From: Bradyrhizobium sp. Ce-3 | GTDB lineage: Bacteria > Pseudomonadota > Alphaproteobacteria > Rhizobiales > Xanthobacteraceae | Assembly: GCF_022835695.1 (NCBI RefSeq) | Contig: NZ_BQUV01000004.1 | Coordinates: 310,001 to 374,000, forward strand | Direction: 5' to 3' | Length of the DNA stretch: 64,000 nt | In this document: positions 52,143 through 60,071 of the stretch, in pieces | Layout: every line of letters starts with the position of its first letter | Position numbering within the stretch: the stretch's first letter is position 1 | Program-made: the position numbers and the translations under genes | Notes under the pieces: model-generated | Database searches by the model: none | What the model was told of the DNA's origin: nothing | Seen by the model: the letters and a program-made list of their open reading frames with translations, nothing else

Positions 52143-52976
52143 ATGATGGCCCTGCCGCCCGAGCCCACCCCTACACTGCAGCAATTGCTGGCCTTTTACC
52201 TCGAGGCCGGGGTCGATTGCGCGCTTGGCGACGAGCCGATCAACCGGCTGGAAGAGGCGGAGCCAGTTCCCGCGCCCGCCGCGCCGCCGCGGCCGCCGGT
52301 CGCGCTCAATCCGCTGCGTCCGCCGCCGATGCCGGCCGTTCCGCGCAGCGAAATCACCGTGGCACCGGAGGCCGCGATCGCCTCCGCGCGCGAGGCCGCG
52401 CGGACCGCGCCGACGCTCGAAGCCTTGCGTGCGCTGATGGAGACGTTCGACGGCTGCGCGCTGAAGCACACCGCAACCCGGCTGGTGTTCGCCGACGGCA
52501 ACCCCGAGGCGCGCGTGATGTTCGTCGGCGAGGCGCCGGGCCGCGAGGAGGACATCGAGGGCCTGCCGTTCGTCGGCCGCTCCGGCAAGCTGCTCGACCG
52601 CATGATCGCCGCGATCGGGCTCGACCGCAGCAAGGCCTATATCGCCAACGTCATCCCGTGGCGGCCGCCGGGCAACCGCACGCCGACGCCGCAGGAGACC
52701 CAGGTCTGCCTGCCCTTCATCCAGCGCCATATCGAGCTGGTGAATCCCGACGTGCTGGTGACGCTCGGCAATCCCTCGACGCAGGCGCTGCTCGGCACCC
52801 GCGAAGGCATCATGCGCACGCGCGGCAAATGGATCGACTACGACACCGGCACGCGCACGATCCGCGCCGTCGCCACCTTCCATCCGGCCTATCTGTTGCG
52901 CTCGCCGTCCTACAAGCGGCTGTCGTGGCAGGATCTGCGCGCGATCGCGAAGGTGCTGCAGCAAGCGATGGCGTAG
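52143..52976 (+). CDS. Uracil-DNA glycosylase, family 4-like
   Basis: A 277-residue DNA-repair enzyme that removes uracil from DNA. An about 90-residue Pro/Ala-rich N-terminus precedes the catalytic domain with motif 1 GEAPGREEDIEGLPFVGRSG and motif 3 FHPAYLLRSP. Family 4 enzymes bind a [4Fe-4S] cluster by four Cys. Here only two candidate positions remain (FDGCALKHTA and ETQVCLPFI); the partner of the first CxxC is Lys-His-like and the KC before RPPGNR is replaced by PW. The cluster may be lost. The ATGATG start is preceded only by the repeat. Confidence 0.85.
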   Translation: MMALPPEPTPTLQQLLAFYLEAGVDCALGDEPINRLEEAEPVPAPAAPPRPPVALNPLRPPPMPAVPRSEITVAPEAAIASAREAARTAPTLEALRALMETFDGCALKHTATRLVFADGNPEARVMFVGEAPGREEDIEGLPFVGRSGKLLDRMIAAIGLDRSKAYIANVIPWRPPGNRTPTPQETQVCLPFIQRHIELVNPDVLVTLGNPSTQALLGTREGIMRTRGKWIDYDTGTRTIRAVATFHPAYLLRSPSYKRLSWQDLRAIAKVLQQAMA

Positions 52977-52984
52977 CTTGTAGC

Positions 52985-53078
52985 TTCGTAGCCCGGATGG
53001 AGCGAAGCGCAATCCGGGTCCGACAGCGCAGGTTGAGGAAGTGGCCCCGGATTTCGCTTCGCTCCATCCGGGCTACGG
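52985..53078. repeat. Palindromic intergenic repeat, CGTAGCCCGGATGGAGCG family
   Basis: CGTAGCCCGGATGGAGCGAA at the left pairs with TTCGCTCCATCCGGGCTACG at the right. A second copy is at 56225-56313. Confidence 0.82.
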
Positions 53079-53085
53079 CTTCACA

Positions 53086-54594
53086 TCACGACCCCTTCGG
53101 CCGCACGATCGCCCAGCCGATCCGCAGCACCGGCAGCCGTCCATTGACCAGCCGATCGAACGAGCGCGGCACTTCGGGCACCAGGCCCGGGAAGCGCTGC
53201 GCGAGTTCGGGCGGCGGCGTGCCGGCGGTGTCCTGCGCGCGCCAGACCACGACGCCGCCGGTCTCGTCGAATTTCGCGACCGACAGCCATGGCGTCCGTT
53301 GCGGCGCGGCGTCCAGCAACAGATGCGGGCGGCGCCCGTTCATCGCGATCAGGCTGGCGATCTCGGGATCGCCGGCCACCGCGCGCAGCCGCTGGTTGGT
53401 GCGGCGCTCATAGCTGTCGTCGAAGAAGCGCCCCATCGCGGCCGCCGGCAGCGACGTCGGCGCCTCGGTGCTGCTGGTCCAGGGCAGGAACAGCGCCGCG
53501 GCCAGCGCGAGGGCGGCGGGCGCCGCCACCGCGAAGGCCCAGACCGAGCGCAACAGCCGCTGCCGCCTGAGCGGGATGAGTTCGCCGGTCGCGACAACGA
53601 CGGCGAGCCCCGACATCAACAGCGCGACGCCGGCGCCGCCAAAGGCGCGATCGAGATCGAACAGACCCGCGATGAAGCTGCCCGCGATCGCCGGCGCGAA
53701 CGCGAAGAAATAGACGAATTGCTGCGCCAGCGGACTGACCGGCGGACGGTAGATGATCGGCGCGTCCTCGGCATCGCGGGCGAACGGGCGCGAATTGAGG
53801 ATCACCAGCACGACGATCCCGCCCGTCGCCACGATCAGTCCGCCGAGCACGACGCCCCAGCGCAGCGCCCGCGCCTTGAGGTCGGCAGCCGCCGGCAAGG
53901 CCGGCAGCGCCAGCACGTCGGCGCGGATCAGCCAGATCAGATAGGGCAGCGCCAGCACGATGATCACCAGCAGCGCATAGAGCGGATCGACCGCGCGCAG
54001 CGTGCGCCGGCCGCGCTCGGTTGCGAGTGCGAAGCCGACCACGAGCAGGATCATGCCGATCGCCGCCGGCGTCGTCAGCAGCAGCAGGCCGCAATCGATC
54101 GACCAGGCGAACCAGGCGCTGCGCCGGTTCTGCCCGATCAGCTGCCAGGAATGCAGCAGCAGCAGCGCCCACAGCGGACGCGCCAGGATCAGCGGGCCGA
54201 ACTCGACGCTCGGCGAGGAGAACACCACCACCGTCATCGACAGCAGCACCGCGAGCACGCCCTGCGGGCCGCCGACGATGGCGCGCGCCAATTGGTAGAA
54301 GGCGATGAAGGTGGCGATCTCGCAGAGCTGTGCCAGCAGATAGACGCCGAACACGTGGTTGCCGGCGGCGCGGAAGGCGATGTCGGCAAGCCAGAACGCC
54401 AGCGGCGGCCCCATGTCGGTGCCGACCTGGTATTCGCGGCCGAAGGCCAGGACGGTGGCGAGATTGCCGGGCGGGCTGCCGTAGAAGATCAGCGGCAGCA
54501 ACAGCCAGATCGCCGCCTGCACCAGCACGACGACCCACACCACGAGGCGCGGCCGGGCGCGGATCAGTTCGACAACCAGGGAGGTAAACCGCAT
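53086..54594 (-). CDS. Integral membrane glycosyltransferase (PMT/ArnT-like GT-C)
   Basis: A 502-residue inner-membrane protein with 10-12 hydrophobic helices. The first extracytoplasmic loop has YGSPPGNLATVLAFGREYQ with Asp in VGTDMGPPLAFWLAD, as in the GT39/PMT_2 group that uses polyprenyl-phosphate sugars. The C-terminal periplasmic part (about 380-490) includes NGRRPHLLLDAAPQRTP. The acceptor is unknown; envelope polysaccharides or lipid A are candidates. The start ATG has GGGAGG nearby. Confidence 0.82.
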   Translation of the reverse strand: MRFTSLVVELIRARPRLVVWVVVLVQAAIWLLLPLIFYGSPPGNLATVLAFGREYQVGTDMGPPLAFWLADIAFRAAGNHVFGVYLLAQLCEIATFIAFYQLARAIVGGPQGVLAVLLSMTVVVFSSPSVEFGPLILARPLWALLLLHSWQLIGQNRRSAWFAWSIDCGLLLLTTPAAIGMILLVVGFALATERGRRTLRAVDPLYALLVIIVLALPYLIWLIRADVLALPALPAAADLKARALRWGVVLGGLIVATGGIVVLVILNSRPFARDAEDAPIIYRPPVSPLAQQFVYFFAFAPAIAGSFIAGLFDLDRAFGGAGVALLMSGLAVVVATGELIPLRRQRLLRSVWAFAVAAPAALALAAALFLPWTSSTEAPTSLPAAAMGRFFDDSYERRTNQRLRAVAGDPEIASLIAMNGRRPHLLLDAAPQRTPWLSVAKFDETGGVVVWRAQDTAGTPPPELAQRFPGLVPEVPRSFDRLVNGRLPVLRIGWAIVRPKGS

Positions 54595-54719
54595 GAAACG
54601 CCTGAAATGCCCCAGCCACTAATCAGCGGCGCCATCTGATCCCGAGGGTTTTGATAAACGGCGGCGGCGGTCGAGGCAACCGGGGCCGGATGAGTCCACG
54701 GTGCAAAGCCAATACAGGT

Positions 54720-54831
54720 GTCATGCCCCGCGAAGGCGGGGCATCCAGTACGCCGCGGCGGTTGGGCTTGAGCACAGCCGCCTCTGGAATACTGGATCGC
54801 CCGGTCGAGCCGGGCGATGACAGCGTTGAGT
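54720..54831. repeat. Compound double-hairpin intergenic repeat
   Basis: Two separate hairpins, TGCCCCGCGAAGGCGGGGCA (left) and ATCGCCCGGTCGAGCCGGGC with GAT (right), flank a CCAGTA/TACTGG dyad. The element lies between the glycosyltransferase gene and rnhB. Confidence 0.72.
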
Positions 54832-54870
54832 GGGGTGATGACGCGTTAGGTCGGCTTGGGACGGTGAGCG

Positions 54871-55656
54871 CTACGCCGCTTCGGAGGCCGCGGCCTCGCT
54901 TTCGGCATCCACCGTGAACAGGTCGGGCTCGGTGGGGACAGGGAAATGCTTCAGCCGCGCCGCGACGACGGGGGCGAAGAAGCTGCGGTGATGGCTGCTG
55001 GGTCCGAGCCGGTCCAGCGCCTCGAGGTGTTCGGGGACGCCGTAGCCCTTGTGCTGCTCGAAACCGTAGCCGGGGCAATCCAGCGCCAGCGCGCACATCA
55101 GGCGGTCGCGCGTCACCTTGGCGATGATCGAGGCCGCCGCGATCGAGGCCACGATGCCGTCGCCGCCGATCACGGCGTCGCAGTCGCAGGGCGTGGCGAG
55201 CTTGTCGCGGCCGTCGACGAAGACGTGCTTCGGCATCTCGGGCAGCGCGTGCACCGCGCGCGCCAGCGCCCACAGCGAGGCGCGCAGGATATTGTCGCGG
55301 TCGATTCGCGCCGGCGAAGCCACCGCGACCGAGAACGCCGCAGTCGCGCAAATCTCCTCGAACAGTTCCTCCCGGCGCTCGGCGGTCAGCCGCTTGGAAT
55401 CATCGAGGCCCTTGGGAACGCGATTGGGGTCCAGCACCACGGCGGCGGCGACCACGGGCCCGGCCAGCGGACCGCGGCCGGCCTCGTCGCACCCGGCGAC
55501 CGGCCAGACGCCGCGCTTGATCAGCGCGCGCTCGCGCCGGAAGCTCGGCCGCGCCACCGCAACGACTCGCTTGGCCGGCTTGGCCGGCTTGGCCGATTTG
55601 GCCGGCGCCTGCTTCGGCGCGGTCTTTGACGCGCTCTTGGAATTATCCCGAATCAT
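54871..55656 (-). CDS. rnhB: Ribonuclease HII
   Basis: A 261-residue cytoplasmic enzyme that removes ribonucleotides from DNA-RNA hybrids. The core has the catalytic [17 protein letters not shown] (Asp and Glu of DEAGRG), [17 protein letters not shown] and a C-terminal HHRSFF. The first about 35 residues are a Lys/Ala/Pro-rich linker ([10 protein letters not shown]) not needed for activity. ATG at 55656 was chosen over a TTG at 55677. Confidence 0.95.
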   Translation of the reverse strand: MIRDNSKSASKTAPKQAPAKSAKPAKPAKRVVAVARPSFRRERALIKRGVWPVAGCDEAGRGPLAGPVVAAAVVLDPNRVPKGLDDSKRLTAERREELFEEICATAAFSVAVASPARIDRDNILRASLWALARAVHALPEMPKHVFVDGRDKLATPCDCDAVIGGDGIVASIAAASIIAKVTRDRLMCALALDCPGYGFEQHKGYGVPEHLEALDRLGPSSHHRSFFAPVVAARLKHFPVPTEPDLFTVDAESEAAASEAA

Positions 55657-55734
55657 GCGGGGATGGTGATCAAGCAAGGCCCGCGGCGCAACCGGGAACC
55701 CGGCGCCCTTCCCCGCTATTCAGTCCGGCGCGCT

Positions 55735-56181
55735 TTAGTCGGGAATCGACACAAGTCCGCTCTCCAGCACCTCAAAACCCGGCGCGCGCACCACTTCCCA
55801 GGCATGGCCGTCGGGATCGCCGAAATAGCCGCAATAACCGCCATAGCTGGTCGGCTGCGCCGGCTTCAGCAATTTGGCGCCTTTCGACAGCGCGAACGCC
55901 ATCACGCGATCGACCTCGGCATCGTCGTTGCAGTTCCAGGCGATCGAGACGCCGTGGAATGCGGCCGGGCGCGGCTGATCGGGCAGCCCGGCGTCGTCGG
56001 CGAGCAGATGCCACGGGAACAGCCCGAGCACGGTGCCGCCGGTCTCGAAGAAGGCGACCTCCTCGCCGGTCGCGCGCATCTTCCTGGCGAAGCCGAGCGA
56101 CTGGTAGAAGGCGATGCTGGCGCGCATGTCGCTGACGCCGAGGGTGAGGACGGTGAAGCGTGCGGTCGGGGCGTTGCTCAT
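55735..56181 (-). CDS. VOC-superfamily protein (glyoxalase/bleomycin-resistance fold)
   Basis: The 148-residue cytoplasmic protein has paired beta-alpha-beta-beta-beta units: FTVLTLGVSDMRASIAFYQSLGF, then HGVSIAWNCNDDAEVDRVMA and YGGYCGYFGDPDGHAWEVV. Possible metal ligands are the first-strand Thr/Leu region, Glu in EVAFFE, and His in GDPDGHAWE. The substrate is unknown. The family-typical FGDPDGHAWEV supports the fold call. Confidence 0.88.
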   Translation of the reverse strand: MSNAPTARFTVLTLGVSDMRASIAFYQSLGFARKMRATGEEVAFFETGGTVLGLFPWHLLADDAGLPDQPRPAAFHGVSIAWNCNDDAEVDRVMAFALSKGAKLLKPAQPTSYGGYCGYFGDPDGHAWEVVRAPGFEVLESGLVSIPD

Positions 56182-56224
56182 GATGTGCACTCACTTTTGT
56201 AGCTTGGTCGCCATATGGGTTCTT

Positions 56225-56313
56225 CGTAGCCCGGATGGAGCGAAGCGTAATCCGGGACCTCATTCCACGGCCACAGGTTTCCCGGATTGCGCTGCGCTTC
56301 ATCCGGGCTACGC
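56225..56313. repeat. Second copy of CGTAGCCCGGATGGAGCG palindromic repeat
   Basis: CGTAGCCCGGATGGAGCGAA pairs with a right end reading GCGCTTCATCCGGGCTACG. It sits between the VOC gene start and the radical SAM gene stop. Confidence 0.82.
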
Positions 56314-56320
56314 ATGTTAC

Positions 56321-57499
56321 CTAGAACAGACTGAGCTGCTGGCCGTTGCGCTTCGGCTTGGCGAAGTGATCGGTGGTCAGCTTGGTCCGCCGCTTGTTGA
56401 GGCCGAGCTTCTCGCAGGCGATCTCGAAGCGGCGGCCGATCATCCAGGCCATCGGGCCGGTGCCCTTCATCCGCGTGCCCCATTGCGAGTCGTAATCGCG
56501 GCCGCCGCGCATGTCGCGGATCAGCGTGAAGACGTGGCGATAGCGATCCGGATAGTTCGCCATCAGCCATTCGCGAAACAGATCGCGGACCTCGAGCGGC
56601 AGCCGCAGCAGCACATAGCTCGCCTCCTTGGCGCCGGCATGCACGGCGGCATCGAGGATGCGCTCGATCTCGGAGTCGTTCAGCGCCGGGATCACCGGGG
56701 CGACCATCACCGTGGTCGGGATGCCGGCGTCCGCGAGCCGCTTGATCGCCTCGAGCCGCTTCGGCGGGGTCGAGGCGCGCGGCTCCATGGTGCGCGCGAG
56801 CTTCGGATCGAGCGTCGTCACCGAGAGCGCGACCTTGGCGAGATTGCGCTTGGCCATCCGCGCCAGGATGTCGATGTCGCGGGTCACCAGCGCGGACTTG
56901 GTGACGATGCCGACCGGATGGCCGGCGCGCTCCAGCACCTCGAGAATGCCGCGCATGATCTTTCGATCGCGCTCGATCGGCTGGTAGGGATCGGTGTTGG
57001 TGCCGATCGCGATCATCCGCGCCTCGTAGCCGGGCGCCGCCAGCTCGGTCTCGAGCAAGGCCGGCGCATCCGGCTTGGCGAACAGCTTGGACTCGAAATC
57101 GAGCCCCGGCGAAAGACCGAGATAGGCGTGGGTCGGCCGCGCGAAGCAATAGACACAGCCATGCTCGCAGCCGCGATAGGGATTGATCGAGCGGTCGAAG
57201 CCGATGTCGGGCGAGTCGTTGCGCGTGATCACCTTGCGCGAGGTATCGAGCGCCACGCTGGTCGTAAACGGCGGCAGGTCCTCGAGACTCTGCCAACCAT
57301 CGTCGAAGGCAACCCGCGCCTCGGCCTCGTAACGGCCGCTGGCATTGGACTGCGCGCCGCGGCCACGCCGCCGCTCGCGCTCGATCGCGACCGCAAGCTC
57401 GGGAAAAGGGGCAGGGACAGGTGAAGGTGCACCCGCCGGGTTATCGGAGGGCGCCGTTACCGGCGGGTGCTTGAGGGCATGAGAGGATGCTCGGCTCAT
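56321..57499 (-). CDS. Radical SAM protein, PA0069/SplB-like family
   Basis: A 392-residue cytoplasmic protein. The [4Fe-4S]-SAM motif is CEHGCVYC (CxxxCxxC, near residue 110) in the context RSINPYRGCEHGCVYCFARP. The strands IGTNTDPYQPIER, VTKSALVTRDIDIL and SVTTLDPKLARTMEPR complete the TIM-barrel pattern. The PA0069 family is related to spore photoproduct lyase but its reaction is not established; DNA repair or nucleic-acid modification is a guess from the relation. The N-terminal about 60 residues are Pro/Ala-rich. Confidence 0.88.
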   Translation of the reverse strand: MSRASSHALKHPPVTAPSDNPAGAPSPVPAPFPELAVAIERERRRGRGAQSNASGRYEAEARVAFDDGWQSLEDLPPFTTSVALDTSRKVITRNDSPDIGFDRSINPYRGCEHGCVYCFARPTHAYLGLSPGLDFESKLFAKPDAPALLETELAAPGYEARMIAIGTNTDPYQPIERDRKIMRGILEVLERAGHPVGIVTKSALVTRDIDILARMAKRNLAKVALSVTTLDPKLARTMEPRASTPPKRLEAIKRLADAGIPTTVMVAPVIPALNDSEIERILDAAVHAGAKEASYVLLRLPLEVRDLFREWLMANYPDRYRHVFTLIRDMRGGRDYDSQWGTRMKGTGPMAWMIGRRFEIACEKLGLNKRRTKLTTDHFAKPKRNGQQLSLF

Positions 57500-57663
57500 G
57501 CTTTGAAGCTAGCACATCGAAAGAACAAATCAAGAACACGGCGCAAGAAAATCCACAAACTGATGACGCAAAAATCTGCAGGCGCACAGGCTGCTTTGAA
57601 TATGACAAGGTGATAACACGGCGCGAGTTTCTTGAACCGTTTGAGCCAGCGAAGCCTCAATTC

Positions 57664-58233
57664 ATGCTGAGCGTGATCATTCCAACCGACGGGGTCGAGC
57701 GCACTGCGGTCGCGACGCTCGCAGCGCTGGTGCCGGGCGCGGCCGCCGGCGTGGTCCGCGAGGTGCTGCTGGTCGACCGCACCGACACCGACGTGATCGA
57801 GCGCGTCGCCGACGTCGCCGGTTGCCACTTCCTGCGCTTCGCGGGCACCCGCGCGGCGGCACTCGCCGCCGGCGCCCGGCAGGCGCGGTCGCCCTGGCTG
57901 ATGTTCCTGCATCCGGGCGCGGTGCTCGATGCCGGCTGGATCGAAGAGACGACCCAGTTCATCCAGATGGTGGCGGCGAGCGGCAAGGACCGCGCCGGCA
58001 TCTTCCGCTACGCCCGCGCGCCCTACACCGATCCCGGCCTGCGCGACGGCCTCAAATTCGTCGCCCGGATGATCTCAGGCCCCTCGGCCGAGCAGGGGCT
58101 CCTGATCGCGCGCGAACATTATGAGCGGATCGGCGGCTACCGGCCGGATGCCCGCCGCTCCGAGGCGCGGCTGCTGCGCCGGCTCGGCCGCTCCTCGCGC
58201 ACCATGCTGCGCAGCCGGATCATGGTCGCGTAA
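57664..58233 (+). CDS. Small GT2-type glycosyltransferase
   Basis: A 189-residue cytoplasmic protein, short for GT2. It begins MLSVIIPTDGVERTAVATLA and has VREVLLVDRTDTDVIERV, AGARQARSPWLMFLHPGAVL (in place of the usual DDD/ExD) and a C-terminal EHYERIGGYRPDARRSEARL. A clear DxD is missing (the equivalent is HPG), so activity is doubtful. The start was placed at 57664 because the fold begins there; the frame stays open upstream to 57487. Confidence 0.75.
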   Translation: MLSVIIPTDGVERTAVATLAALVPGAAAGVVREVLLVDRTDTDVIERVADVAGCHFLRFAGTRAAALAAGARQARSPWLMFLHPGAVLDAGWIEETTQFIQMVAASGKDRAGIFRYARAPYTDPGLRDGLKFVARMISGPSAEQGLLIAREHYERIGGYRPDARRSEARLLRRLGRSSRTMLRSRIMVA

Positions 58234-58298
58234 GGCATATTCAACGCAAAGCGGGCAGCAGTTCGCGCAAAAAAGCGCGTTATGCGCCCTTGCGGATT

Positions 58299-58337
58299 AT
58301 TTGATTTCATCAAATAATATGTTTGATGAAATCAAAT
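58299..58337. promoter_or_regulatory. Two tandem operator dyads over the start of the MarR-GNAT gene
   Basis: TTTGATTTCATCAAA (58300-58314) and TTTGATGAAATCAAA (58322-58336) are each a TTTGAT-N3-ATCAAA dyad and are exact reverse complements of each other. Their centres are 22 bp apart, two helical turns. The second dyad covers the ATG at 58326, so binding would block initiation; autoregulation is inferred. Confidence 0.7.
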
Positions 58338-59267
58338 TCCAATGACACCGCCCTCGAGAGCCAGGTCGCCGCGATCCGCGGCTTCAGCCGGTTCTACACC
58401 CGCAAGCTCGGCATCATCGAGCCGAAGCTGTTGCGCTCGATCTTCACGCTGCAGGAAGCGCGCATCATCTACGAGCTCGCGCATCGTGCGAACTGCACCG
58501 CGACCGACCTGGTGCGCGATCTCGACCTCGATGCCGGCTTCGTCAGCCGGACGTTGGCGGCGCTGCAGCGCCGCCAGATCGTGACGCGCAAGCCGTCAAA
58601 GGTCGACAAGCGCGTCAATGAGGTCGCCCTGACCGCCAGGGGCCGCACCGCAGCCGCCGATCTCGACCGCCGCTCGCGCGACGAGGTCGGCGCGCTGCTG
58701 AAGCAGATGGACGGCGACCGCCGCGCCGCGGTGGTGCGCGCGATGGGCACGATCGAGCAGTCGCTGGAGCCCGCGGCCCAAAAGCCGGTCGGCTTCCTGC
58801 TGCGCAGCCATCGGATCGGCGACATGGGCTGGGTGATCTCGCAACAAGGCCGCGTCTATGCGGAGGAGTATGGCTGGGACATCAGCTACGAGGCGCTGGT
58901 GGCCGAGATCTGCGCCCAGTTTCTGCGATCGTTCGATCCGGCCCGCGAGCATTGCTGGATCGCGGAGGTCGACGGCGAGCCGGTCGGCTCGGTGTTCCTG
59001 GTCAATGGCGGCGACGGGGTCGCCAAGCTGCGGCTGCTGGCGGTCGAGGACAAGGCGCGCGGGCTCGGCGTCGGCCGCGCGCTGGTCGAGCAATGCATCC
59101 GCTCGGCGCGCGAGATGGGCTACACGAAGATGACGCTGTGGACCCAGAGCATCCTGCTCGCCGCGCGCGGCATCTACGCCCGCGCCGGCTTCCAGCGCAT
59201 CAAGGAAGAGAAGCACCATAGCTTCGGCGTCGACCTGGTCGGAGAGACCTGGGAGATGGAGCTTTAG
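58326..59267 (+). CDS. MarR-GNAT fusion protein
   Basis: A 313-residue cytoplasmic protein. A MarR-type winged helix spans about 20-150 (LGIIEPKLLRSIFTLQEARI, ATDLVRDLDLDAGFVSRTLA, KVDKRVNEVALTARGR). A GNAT acetyltransferase domain spans about 160-313, with AKLRLLAVEDKARGLGVGRA as acetyl-CoA loop and ARGIYARAGFQRIKEEKHHS. Such fusions are known in proteobacteria and may sense and acetylate the same ligand. The ATG lies inside an operator-like dyad, with no good Shine-Dalgarno; a TTG one codon upstream is an alternative. Confidence 0.9.
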   Translation: MKSNSNDTALESQVAAIRGFSRFYTRKLGIIEPKLLRSIFTLQEARIIYELAHRANCTATDLVRDLDLDAGFVSRTLAALQRRQIVTRKPSKVDKRVNEVALTARGRTAAADLDRRSRDEVGALLKQMDGDRRAAVVRAMGTIEQSLEPAAQKPVGFLLRSHRIGDMGWVISQQGRVYAEEYGWDISYEALVAEICAQFLRSFDPAREHCWIAEVDGEPVGSVFLVNGGDGVAKLRLLAVEDKARGLGVGRALVEQCIRSAREMGYTKMTLWTQSILLAARGIYARAGFQRIKEEKHHSFGVDLVGETWEMEL

Positions 59268-59284
59268 GACTCCACATCCTCTTC

Positions 59285-59326
59285 CGTCATTCCGGGCTCA
59301 TTGCTGCGCGATGCCCCGGAATGACG
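59285..59326. repeat. Short palindrome, CGTCATTCCGGGGC family
   Basis: CGTCATTCCGGG and a right arm CCCCGGAATGACG pair around a 16-18 nt loop. It is a half-length relative of the element at 46698-46799. It lies between the MarR-GNAT stop and the moaB stop. Confidence 0.75.
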
Positions 59327-59340
59327 TGGATAGAGCGTGC

Positions 59341-59904
59341 TTACGCGCTCGCGCCTTTCGCCTTCGGGCGGCGCAGATGTTCGTCCAGCCGCGGCATGAT
59401 CTCGACGAAATTGCAGGGCCGCGTGCGGTAATCGAGCTGCGCGGCCAAAATGCCGTCCCAGCCGTCGCGGCAGGCGCCGGGCGAGCCGGGCAGGCAGAAG
59501 ATGAAGGTGGCGCCGGCAACGCCGGCGGTGGCGCGGCTCTGGATCGTCGATGCCCCGATCTTGGCGTGGCTCAGCATGTGGAAGGCGATCGAAAAGCCGT
59601 CCATCCGCTTCTCGAACAGCGGCTCGACCGCCTCCGGCGTGACGTCGCGCCCAGTGAAGCCGGTGCCGCCGGTGGTGATGACGGCATCGACGGCGGGATC
59701 CGCGATCCAGCGCCGGATCACCGCGCGGATCGCCTCGACGTCATCGGTGACGATCTCGCGCGCCGCGAGCTTGTGACCGGCCGCGGTGAGACGGTCGGCC
59801 AGCGTGGTGCCGGACTTGTCATCCGCCAGCGAGCGGGTGTCGGAAATCGTCAACACCGCGATGCCGAGCGGGATGAACGATTTGGATTCGTCGATCGAGG
59901 ACAT
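59341..59904 (-). CDS. moaB: Molybdenum cofactor biosynthesis protein MoaB
   Basis: A 187-residue cytoplasmic protein of the MogA/MoaB fold that adenylates molybdopterin. It has LGIAVLTISDTRSLADDKSG, the nucleotide loop ITTGGTGFTGRDVTPEAV (about 80-97), the Phe-x-x-Leu segment FSIAFHMLSHAKIG and the SGT-equivalent FCLPGSPGACRDGW. The family is about 170 residues. The ATG at 59904 follows an AGAGGTG site; a GTG at 59910 is less likely. No other molybdenum genes are adjacent. Confidence 0.93.
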   Translation of the reverse strand: MSSIDESKSFIPLGIAVLTISDTRSLADDKSGTTLADRLTAAGHKLAAREIVTDDVEAIRAVIRRWIADPAVDAVITTGGTGFTGRDVTPEAVEPLFEKRMDGFSIAFHMLSHAKIGASTIQSRATAGVAGATFIFCLPGSPGACRDGWDGILAAQLDYRTRPCNFVEIMPRLDEHLRRPKAKGASA

Positions 59905-59929
59905 CTGCACCTCTTTCCAGACCCACAGC

Positions 59930-60057
59930 CGTCATCCTGAGGTGCGAGCCCTTGCGAGCCTCGAAGGATGGGCCACGGGCGCTTTATCCTTCGAGGGGCT
60001 CGCCGAAGGGGCGAGCACCTCCCGAGTGAGCGCGAATGCGCTCATCCGGGGATGACG
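59930..60057. repeat. Second copy of the GCCTCGAAGGATG palindromic repeat
   Basis: GTCATCCTGAGGTGCGAG at the left and a right end GGGGATGACG; inside, GAGCCTCGAAGGATG pairs with ATCCTTCGAGGGGCTC. It separates moaB from the zinc protease gene. Confidence 0.78.
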
Positions 60058-60071
60058 CGACGTAGAGCTGA

